This document shows positions 1 to 4,632 of a DNA stretch of 5,665 nucleotides, piece by piece. Position 1 is the stretch's first letter, and every line of letters begins with the position of its first letter. The notes below the pieces were generated by a model. It was not told the DNA's origin. It saw nothing but the letters and a program-made list of their open reading frames with translations, and made no database searches. Location: positions 1-5,665 of the forward strand of contig CAMENQ010000169.1 of the NCBI GenBank assembly GCA_945928585.1. The letters are read 5' to 3'. The translations under genes and the position numbers were made by a program. This stretch comes from an uncultured Roseburia sp. (GTDB lineage: Bacteria > Bacillota > Clostridia > Lachnospirales > Lachnospiraceae).

Positions 1-185
1 GAGGAAGCGGCTGAGACTTCAGCCGTTTCCGAGTTATGACCGCCGCTTAGCAGATGGCGATATCGCATTAATAAAATTTCTTACCGCCTCCGAAGCTTAC
101 GCACATAATATACAACCACTCAGCCGTGTACGGCACCATAGAAGCCAGTCCCCAAGCTACAGGTGCCGGCAGGACTGAATAACTA
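1..185 (+). mobile_element. Possible right end of an IS200/IS605-type (TnpB) element, structured RNA-like region
   Basis: This stretch is more GC-rich than the DNA to its right and is dense in structure. A 12-bp hairpin pairs 3-14 with 19-30 (one G-U pair, loop GACT). One plus frame is open from base 1 and ends at TGA 37-39 with the tail EEAAETSAVSEL, which could be the C-terminus of a gene entering from the left. A 10-base palindrome lies at 57-66. Two perfect stems cross: CGGCACC 131-137 with GGTGCCG 162-168, and CAGTCC 146-151 with GGACTG 172-177. This would be an H-type pseudoknot just after GAAGCC (141-146). In IS200/IS605 elements, the 3' end of tnpB runs into a folded right end that also encodes the guide-RNA scaffold, and this layout fits. 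No transposase motif is visible, so the family call is inference. It could instead be an unrelated structured RNA or a gene remnant. Confidence 0.3.
3..30. repeat. 12-bp inverted repeat (hairpin)
   Basis: Bases 3-14 pair with 19-30 around the loop GACT; the only non-Watson-Crick pair is G7 with T26. On neither strand is there a following T-tract inside the window, so it does not look like a simple intrinsic terminator read from the left. It overlaps the last codons of the possible plus-strand reading frame that stops at 37-39, as hairpins in tnpB 3' ends may do. Confidence 0.6.
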
Positions 186-212
186 CAAAATTTGCTGACA
201 TATATCCTGTCT

Positions 213-308
213 AAAATTAAACAGACAGCCGAAGCTGTCTGTTTAGGAGAAGGTATTTCGTTTTTATGGGGTGTAGCAAAAACTATATAATGTATTGGGG
301 GGTTTTAC
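213..308 (-). ncRNA. Candidate small RNA A with C-rich motifs
   Basis: The predicted transcript of about 96 nt starts a few bases after the TATACT at 321-316 and ends in the U-rich tract after a UUCG hairpin. No reading frame is conserved with the sibling copy. It carries CCCCCC (302-297), CACCCCA (273-267) and CCTTCTCCT (253-245), all able to pair with G-rich Shine-Dalgarno sequences. A GUUUUU segment (283-278) can pair with the upstream AAAAC side (308-302, one base short here) or with the downstream AAAAAC (265-260), so either of the first two C-rich motifs can sit in a loop. C-rich loops that target ribosome binding sites are known in Firmicute sRNAs such as RsaE and the multicopy LhrC group. 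Homology to those is not claimed. Both ends are predicted, not measured. Confidence 0.5.
217..246 (-). terminator. Intrinsic terminator of copy A (UUCG loop)
   Basis: On the minus strand, twelve Watson-Crick pairs plus an outer wobble (218-229 with 234-245) close a UUCG tetraloop (233-230). The stem runs straight into a U-rich tail, TTTAATTTTA. UUCG-capped stems followed by U are typical of factor-independent terminators. On the plus strand the hairpin is followed by AGGAGAAGG rather than T, so it is read as a minus-strand terminator. It would stop RNA A and any read-through from copy B or ftsH. Confidence 0.8.
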
Positions 309-315
309 GGTATGT

Positions 316-350
316 AGTATAGCACCTGTGCTATAAAAAGTGTGTACAAA
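316..350 (-). promoter_or_regulatory. Candidate promoter of RNA A: extended -10 plus conserved upstream box
   Basis: The minus strand reads TGCTATACT at 324-316, an extended -10 element. No good -35 stands 17 bases upstream: that position reads CACACT, and TTGTAC lies 22 bases away. A box shared with copy B (TTTGTRCACACTTTT, 350-336) spans this zone and may be an activator site. The spacer holds a perfect 7+7 inverted repeat (319-334), absent from copy B. The promoter is inferred from sequence alone. Confidence 0.45.
319..334. promoter_or_regulatory. Operator-like palindrome over the copy A -10 region
   Basis: ATAGCAC and GTGCTAT are perfect inverted repeats separated by CT. The site overlaps the upstream half of the TATACT element (316-321) and sits where a repressor would block the promoter. 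The equivalent place in copy B (517-532) has no such symmetry. No regulator family can be named from the motif. Confidence 0.4.
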
Positions 351-404
351 AATAATAAATTTTTATACTTTATTTTGTGCATTTTGCTTTAGTATTTTTC
401 TAAT

Positions 405-442
405 TAAATATAACAAAACAGACAGCCGAAGCTGCCTGTTTA
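405..442 (-). terminator. Intrinsic terminator of copy B, probably also the main ftsH operon terminator
   Basis: On the minus strand the stem AAACAGGCAGC (441-431) pairs with 426-416 around UUCG, with one G-U pair at position 435. A T-rich tail follows (TTTTGTTATATTT). No comparable hairpin with a T-tract is seen between the ftsH stop (667) and this site, so ftsH transcripts probably end here and then carry copy B as a 3' UTR of about 250 bases. The copy A terminator would act as a back-up. Confidence 0.75.
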
Positions 443-506
443 GGAGAAGGTATTTTGTTTTTATGGGGTGTAGCAAAAACTATATAATGTATTGGGGGGT
501 TTTTAC
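405..506 (-). ncRNA. Candidate small RNA B, sibling of RNA A
   Basis: The predicted transcript of about 100 nt begins near 506, after the TATACT at 519-514, and ends after the hairpin at 441-416. It is nearly identical to RNA A. The C-rich motifs are CCCCCC (499-494), CACCCCA (470-464) and CCTTCTCCT (450-442). Its first hairpin is better than in RNA A: GUAAAAAC (506-499) pairs along eight positions with GUUUUUGC (480-473), with one U-G pair, around an 18-base loop that starts with five C. The competing hairpin uses the same GUUUUU with AAAAAC (462-457). Because it lies directly downstream of ftsH, it could also arise by processing of an ftsH 3' UTR. Confidence 0.5.
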
Positions 507-548
507 GATATGTAGTATATCATTTGTATATTGAAAAGTGTGCACAAA
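416..548 (-). repeat. Tandem repeat unit, copy B (ftsH-proximal)
   Basis: This is the second copy of the unit at 219-350, in the same orientation, and it lies between ftsH and copy A. The one change inside the terminator stem (C at 435 where copy A has T at 238) gives a G-U pair in the minus-strand RNA but an A-C mismatch in the plus-strand RNA. This is a small hint that the minus strand is the functional transcript. Beyond the box at 534-548 similarity fades into T-rich sequence shared only loosely. Confidence 0.9.
514..548 (-). promoter_or_regulatory. Candidate promoter of RNA B: extended -10 plus conserved upstream box
   Basis: The minus strand reads TGATATACT at 522-514, matching the extended -10 of copy A, with the same shared box at 548-534 (TTTGTGCACACTTTT, containing the palindrome TGTGCACA at 539-546). 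As in copy A, the -35 position is poor (CACACT). The sequence between box and -10 is unrelated to that of copy A, so the two RNAs may be regulated differently. Confidence 0.45.
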
Positions 549-612
549 GATGATATTTTTTTTCATTTTCTTTTGTCATATATGCACAATAACTTTTCCA
601 TAAAATGTATAA

Positions 613-642
613 TATATACAAAATCACCCGCTTAATCGTCAA
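613..642 (-). promoter_or_regulatory. Weak candidate promoter just downstream of ftsH
   Basis: The minus strand has TTGACG at 642-637 and TATATA at 618-613 with an 18-base spacer. The -10 part lies inside a 15-base palindrome, TGTATAATATATACA (606-620). Transcription from here would run through copy B and end at its terminator, giving an RNA of about 190-200 nt. The region from 549 to 666 holds no gene; otherwise it is AT-rich with a short stem GTCAA/TTGAC (654-640, minus) that lacks a T-tract. Confidence 0.3.
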
Positions 643-666
643 CCCTTTTGACACCTTTGTTATAAC

Positions 667-2478
667 CTATTCAAATAATGCTTCAAACTCTTCCTGTCCT
701 ATTTTTTCCTTTTCCATAAGTAGCTTAGCTGATTTTTCCAGTACATCCATATGCTCGGTAATAATTTTCTTTGCTTTTGCATAGCAGTCATCAACTATAC
801 TCTTTACTTCCCTGTCTATGGCTGAAGCTGTATCCTCAGCATAACCTCTCTCATGTCCAAAGTCTCTGCCTACAAATATTTCCTCTTCATCATTTCCATA
901 GCAGATAAGTCCCATATTATCAGACATACCGTACTTTGTAACCATAGCCTTTGCCAGACCTGTTGCCTGCTTTATGTCCTGTGATGCACCTGTAGTAATA
1001 TCATCAAATGTAAGCTCCTCGGCTATTCTTCCTCCAAGGCTTACCATAATAGTCTGGAGCATCTTTCCTTTTGTATTAAACATCTCATCCTTCTCAGGAA
1101 GCGGCATGGTATAACCTGCTGCACCGTTTCCGGTAGGTATAACTGATACCGTATGAACCGGTCCCACATCAGGAAGAACATGGAATAAAATAGCATGGCC
1201 GGATTCGTGATATGCCGTAATTTTCTTTTCCTTCTCTGATATAATGTGGCTCTTCTTTTCTGTACCTATTCCTATCTTTATGAATGACTTGTCTATATCT
1301 GCCTGTGTAATGTACTGTCTCCTGCTCTTTGCTGCCTGTATGGCTGATTCATTTAAAAGATTTTCAAGATCTGCACCTGTAAAGCCTGCTGTAGTCTGTG
1401 CCACTCTTGCAAGATCTACGTCATCGCCAAGAGGCTTATTCTTGGCATGGACATTAAGTATTTCCTCTCTGCCCTTTACGTCAGGTCTTCCTACATGTAT
1501 CTTTCTATCAAACCTTCCCGGTCTTAATATAGCCGGATCCAGTATATCTACTCTGTTTGTTGCCGCCATAACTATAATGCCTTCATTTACTCCAAAGCCA
1601 TCCATTTCAACAAGCATCTGATTAAGAGTCTGCTCTCTCTCATCATGTCCGCCGCCCATACCGGTACCTCTGCGTCTTGCCACGGCATCTATCTCATCGA
1701 TAAATACTATACATGGCGCATTTTTCTTGGCTTCTTCAAACAAGTCTCTCACTCTTGATGCTCCGACACCGACAAACATTTCCACAAAGTCTGAACCTGA
1801 TATGCTAAAAAACGGTACTCCTGCCTCACCTGCTATAGCCTTTGCCAGAAGTGTCTTACCTGTACCCGGAGGTCCCACAAGGATAACTCCCTTAGGTATT
1901 CTTGCTCCAACCTCTATATACTTCTTTGGTTCCTTCAGGAAATCTACTATCTCCTCAAGATCCTCCTTTTCTTCGCTAAGACCTGCAACCTCCTTAAATG
2001 TAACCTTCTTGGCTGAATCATTCATAAGTTTTGCACGGCTCTTTCCAAAATTCATCATTTTGCTGTTTCCGCCGCCTGCTGCCGCCTGCCCGTTCATCAT
2101 AAACATAAATATGAGCACCACTACAGCCACTATAAGTACCGGAAATATAGTAGTCCAGAAAATGCTGTCTCTCTCTACATCTCCAAGTGTATACTTTATT
2201 CCTGCCTCATCTGCCATATCCATTATTTCATTTACGTCTGACACATACATAGTCTTTTTCAGGTCACCTGTCAGCTTAACTGATATATATCCTGTCGGTA
2301 TTTCCTTATTCTGCGATATGGTAATTTCTGCAATCTTATCATTTGCCAAATCACTTCTGAAATCCTGATATGTGTAGGTGTTTCCTGTGGTCATTGATAT
2401 TTTCACAAGGAAATATATTGCAGCCAACACCAAAATAAATGCAACATAAAATCCTATGCTTCTCGTCTGCTTGTTCAA
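667..2478 (-). CDS. ftsH: ATP-dependent zinc metalloprotease FtsH (membrane AAA+ protease)
   Basis: FtsH is a hexameric membrane protease that extracts and degrades misfolded membrane proteins and selected regulators. The 603-residue protein is complete. It has a membrane segment at about 8-26, an extracytoplasmic domain at 27-106, a second membrane segment at about 107-127 and a Gly/Ala-rich linker near 131-137. The AAA+ domain has Walker A GPPGTGKT (202-209), the pore motif MFVGVG (234-239), Walker [10 protein letters not shown] (256-264) and the second region of homology ending LRPGRFD (318-324). The peptidase site is HESGH (424-428), and the third zinc ligand is probably Asp501 in TGASQD. 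The start is TTG at 2478, chosen because a strong AGGAGG stands 7 bases upstream and the next Met (residue 29) would delete the first membrane segment. It follows hpt by 11 bases. The C-terminal tail after the peptidase domain is short. No defect is seen. Confidence 0.98.
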   Translation of the reverse strand: MNKQTRSIGFYVAFILVLAAIYFLVKISMTTGNTYTYQDFRSDLANDKIAEITISQNKEIPTGYISVKLTGDLKKTMYVSDVNEIMDMADEAGIKYTLGDVERDSIFWTTIFPVLIVAVVVLIFMFMMNGQAAAGGGNSKMMNFGKSRAKLMNDSAKKVTFKEVAGLSEEKEDLEEIVDFLKEPKKYIEVGARIPKGVILVGPPGTGKTLLAKAIAGEAGVPFFSISGSDFVEMFVGVGASRVRDLFEEAKKNAPCIVFIDEIDAVARRRGTGMGGGHDEREQTLNQMLVEMDGFGVNEGIIVMAATNRVDILDPAILRPGRFDRKIHVGRPDVKGREEILNVHAKNKPLGDDVDLARVAQTTAGFTGADLENLLNESAIQAAKSRRQYITQADIDKSFIKIGIGTEKKSHIISEKEKKITAYHESGHAILFHVLPDVGPVHTVSVIPTGNGAAGYTMPLPEKDEMFNTKGKMLQTIMVSLGGRIAEELTFDDITTGASQDIKQATGLAKAMVTKYGMSDNMGLICYGNDEEEIFVGRDFGHERGYAEDTASAIDREVKSIVDDCYAKAKKIITEHMDVLEKSAKLLMEKEKIGQEEFEALFE

Positions 2479-2492
2479 CTTTCTACCTCCTA
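2479..2492 (-). promoter_or_regulatory. ftsH ribosome binding site overlapping the hpt stop codon
   Basis: The minus strand reads TAGGAGGT at 2492-2485, so the hpt stop codon TAG supplies the first bases of AGGAGG. Seven bases separate AGGAGG-T from the TTG start of ftsH. The nearly full-length Shine-Dalgarno match probably offsets the weaker start codon, and the overlap suggests translational coupling between hpt and ftsH. Confidence 0.85.
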
Positions 2493-3014
2493 ATCTGCTT
2501 CTATAACTCCAATATATGGTAAATTTCTATATTTCTGATTATAATCAAGACCGTACCCCACCACAAACGCATCGGGGATAACAAATCCTGTATAATTTAC
2601 TTCCACATTACTAACTCTCCTGTCCGGCTTATCAAGAAGCGTACACAGCCTTATGCTTGCCGGCTTTCTTTCATTTAACATTTTTAAAAGACAGCTTAAT
2701 GTTCTGCCGGAATCTATAATATCCTCAACCACCAGCACATCCCTGCCCTCTATGGACTCATCCAGATCTTTCACTATTTTAATGTTTCCGCTGCTCTCTG
2801 TGCCTTCGCCGTAGCTGGATACCGTCATAAAATCAAGTGACACCGGCACTGTAATCCTCTTTGCCAGTTCACACATAAAAAATGCACCGCCCTTAAGCAC
2901 ACATATCATATGAATACTTTTTCCCTCATATTCCCTGCTGATAATTTTTCCCATTTCCCTTATTTTTTTATCAATGGTTTCCTCATCAATCATTACTTTT
3001 ATCTTCTCACTCAT
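2490..3014 (-). CDS. hpt: Hypoxanthine (guanine) phosphoribosyltransferase
   Basis: This cytoplasmic purine salvage enzyme transfers the phosphoribosyl group of PRPP to hypoxanthine or guanine, making IMP or GMP. With the start at 3014 the protein has 174 residues, usual for bacterial Hpt. It shows LKGG (40-43), the mobile loop region [11 protein letters not shown] (66-76), the PRPP-binding motif [14 protein letters not shown] (93-106) and the purine-side segment with FVVGYGLDY (150-158). The frame is open further upstream to Met codons at 3026 and 3095. I chose 3014 because [12 protein letters not shown] matches the usual Hpt N-terminus and GGAG lies 6 bases ahead; 3095 would overlap tilS by 53 bases and add a tail foreign to the family. 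The gene lies 28 bases after tilS. In Bacillus, the equivalent HprT and FtsH are also neighbours. Confidence 0.95.
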   Translation of the reverse strand: MSEKIKVMIDEETIDKKIREMGKIISREYEGKSIHMICVLKGGAFFMCELAKRITVPVSLDFMTVSSYGEGTESSGNIKIVKDLDESIEGRDVLVVEDIIDSGRTLSCLLKMLNERKPASIRLCTLLDKPDRRVSNVEVNYTGFVIPDAFVVGYGLDYNQKYRNLPYIGVIEAD

Positions 3015-3042
3015 CCTACTCTCCATTCCGCAACCCTTTGTG

Positions 3043-4551
3043 CTAAAGAATAATGCCATCCGTATGTTCCGGTGTGAAAGTAACCCTGTATACATCAGAA
3101 GAAGTATTTATTTGTACCTTGCACCGTTCGCTCATTCTATAGCCTACTATCCACAGAATTTCCTGTTCCTTTGCAAGGAGCAGTACATTGTCCCGCTCCT
3201 CCTTCGGAATCTTTAAATCAATAAGCATATCCTTAAGCTTCTTTTTTCTTCCTTCGCTGTCTATAATCATATAATCGCCGGTTTTTCTGTGTCTTACAGA
3301 CAACTTATCTTTTAGTATATCACAATTCATCAATTTAGTATATCTTTTTTCACTTAAATCTAACAAAGTATTTTTCTCAACAGAAAATGTCATAATACCT
3401 TCCGGAAGTTCAATACTTAACTGACCGTCCATCATCTTATCCTTACGGATTTCAATATATACTGCTTCCTCCGTTTTCTCTTTTTCTGTAGTTTTTTCCA
3501 TTCTTAAGTTCTTCTCTGTTTTATTTCCTTTATTTCTTTTCTCCAGCCTTATGCCTTCGTATGTTCTGACTGCCCTTATGCCATAAGGTAAATCAACGGC
3601 TCTTGACACCTGGTTTTTTCCAAGCTCAGCTACACTTTCTATGTGTCTTGATGTAATATCCTTAAGCTTTCCTGTTGTTTTTTCCACTGCCATCCTTATA
3701 ACCATCTTAACTATAATGTCAGCTTCATCCCAAAGCTTTCCGGATATATCTGTTTGTATACATGTGTCATCCTTTGCCATACATATATGTATATTGTTAT
3801 TATATGATGCCAATGCCTGTTTTTCCATATAGTCATTTATCTCTGTAAGCATCATGGCCGTTCTGTTTATGTTTCCCCTTGCTCCTTCATTTATATTTTC
3901 TTCAATATACGGCAGAAGCTTAAGTCTTATTTTATTTCTGGTATAATCCGTCTCAAGATTTGTGGCATCTGTTTTATATTCTATTTCCTTTTCAGTAAGA
4001 TATTCCACTATCTCCTTTCTTCCAAGGCACAACACAGGTCTTATTATATGGTCCCTTACAGGTCTTATGCCGGCAAGTCCCTTAATTCCCGTACCCCTGA
4101 AAAGATTAAACAGAAAAGTTTCGCTATTGTCATCCATATTGTGTGCAACAGCTATTTTACAGTTTCTTCCCTCTGCTGCCTTCTTTTCATATACCTGATT
4201 AAATGCTTCATATCTCTTAATACGTCCCGCCTCCTCACAAGACAAATGATTTTCCAAGGCTATGGCAGGTATATCAAAGTGAAAGCCAAAAAACTCTATT
4301 CTCTGCTGTCTGCAAAAGTTCTCTACATATTCCATATCATCATCTGCCGCCTGCCCTCTTATGCCATGATGAACATGTACTGCCACGACCTCTATATCCC
4401 ATATATTCCTTAAATCAAGCAGAAGATTCAGAAGGCACATAGAATCTGCGCCCCCTGAAACTCCTGCCACTATAATGTCTCCATGGTCTATCATATTATT
4501 CTGTTTTATGTAATCAGCTGCCTTTTTTCTGATTTCATATAATTTGTTCAT
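3043..4551 (-). CDS. tilS: tRNA(Ile)-lysidine synthetase TilS
   Basis: TilS converts C34 of the CAU-anticodon tRNA-Ile to lysidine using ATP and lysine, so that the tRNA reads AUA. It is normally essential, and AUA codons are common in this window. The 502-residue protein has the N-type ATP pyrophosphatase P-loop SGGADS (32-37), VHVHHGIRG (58-66) and AHNMDDNSETFLFNLFRGTG (136-155). The central tRNA-binding part follows, and the C-terminal TilS domain contains RHRKTGDYM (420-428), KKLKDMLIDLKIPKEERD (437-454) and ILWIVGYRMSE (465-475). A Lys/Glu-rich stretch at about 337-362 looks like a flexible linker or insertion; the protein is longer than E. coli TilS but close to Bacillus forms. The start is ATG at 4551, with AAGGA 8 bases upstream. 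It precedes hpt in the same order as in other Firmicutes. Confidence 0.97.
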   Translation of the reverse strand: MNKLYEIRKKAADYIKQNNMIDHGDIIVAGVSGGADSMCLLNLLLDLRNIWDIEVVAVHVHHGIRGQAADDDMEYVENFCRQQRIEFFGFHFDIPAIALENHLSCEEAGRIKRYEAFNQVYEKKAAEGRNCKIAVAHNMDDNSETFLFNLFRGTGIKGLAGIRPVRDHIIRPVLCLGRKEIVEYLTEKEIEYKTDATNLETDYTRNKIRLKLLPYIEENINEGARGNINRTAMMLTEINDYMEKQALASYNNNIHICMAKDDTCIQTDISGKLWDEADIIVKMVIRMAVEKTTGKLKDITSRHIESVAELGKNQVSRAVDLPYGIRAVRTYEGIRLEKRNKGNKTEKNLRMEKTTEKEKTEEAVYIEIRKDKMMDGQLSIELPEGIMTFSVEKNTLLDLSEKRYTKLMNCDILKDKLSVRHRKTGDYMIIDSEGRKKKLKDMLIDLKIPKEERDNVLLLAKEQEILWIVGYRMSERCKVQINTSSDVYRVTFTPEHTDGIIL

Positions 4552-4632
4552 GGATTTATTCCTTCCGTTTTGTATCCTTGCTTTAAAGGCTTACGCCTAC
4601 TTATGTGATTTTAATTCATTATCAATGCAAAA
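4552..4632 (-). promoter_or_regulatory. spoIIE-tilS gap: small hairpin and weak promoter candidate for the tilS operon
   Basis: The essential genes tilS and ftsH should not depend only on a sporulation promoter, so a vegetative promoter is expected here or inside spoIIE. The best match on the minus strand is TTGATA (4625-4620), a 16-base spacer and TAAGTA (4603-4598), which is weak. A short stem AGGC/GCCT with a GUAA (GNRA-type) loop occupies 4598-4587 and would lie in the leader. No T-tract follows, so no terminator separates spoIIE from tilS. The tilS ribosome binding site (GGAAGGA) is at the tilS end of the gap. Confidence 0.25.

Larger units (their letters stand above)
219..350 (-). repeat. 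Tandem repeat unit, copy A (ftsH-distal)
   Basis: This copy aligns with 416-548 at an offset of 197 bases, or 198 beyond a one-base difference in a T run (303-306 here, 500-504 in the other copy). From 219 to 321 I count only three substitutions (238, 259, 310) plus that indel. Bases 322-335 then differ almost completely. A 15-base box at 336-350 matches again with one change (345). Conservation is thus highest from the -10 element to the terminator, which supports a transcribed unit rather than a random duplication. Confidence 0.9.

Noticed and set aside
123..134. Start of a group II intron domain V (AGCCGTGTACGG)
   Set aside because: The opening resembles domain V, but the required bulged stem and closing complementary strand do not follow.
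68..139. Minus-strand frame encoding MVPYTAEWLYIMCVSFGGG and so on, 23 codons
   Set aside because: It has no ribosome binding site at the ATG, is very short, and overlaps strongly paired sequence better explained as RNA structure.
121..177. Known riboswitch, tmRNA, RNase P, SRP RNA or 6S RNA
   Set aside because: I compared the region with the conserved motifs I know for these RNAs and found no convincing match. A covariance-model search would settle it.
2..178. Plus-strand frame open for 58 codons from the left edge
   Set aside because: It has no start in the window, its translation is rich in Arg, Ser and His without motifs, and the shorter frame ending at 37-39 fits an element end better. 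Neither is called as a gene.
340..534. Plus-strand reading frame of 64 codons, and the shorter MGCSKNYIMYWG frames in both repeat copies preceded by AGGAGAAGG
   Set aside because: It lies across the repeat and antisense to the predicted RNAs. The one-base difference in the T run shifts the frame between the copies, so their C-termini are unrelated, and the spacing from AGGAG to ATG is long. Selection on a peptide is not supported.
213..548. CRISPR array
   Set aside because: There are only two units, the repeats are far too long, and the spacing sequence is AT-rich DNA without spacer character.
1244..2368. Plus-strand open frames opposite ftsH, including 1727-2368
   Set aside because: They are antisense shadows of a clearly coding AAA+ protease; their translations are Ser/Ile-rich with no motif.
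3015..3095. Longer hpt start at 3095, or an intermediate one at 3026
   Set aside because: The extra residues do not fit the Hpt family and overlap the tilS end. The 3026 ATG has AAAGGG 7 bases upstream and cannot be fully excluded, but it would add only four residues.
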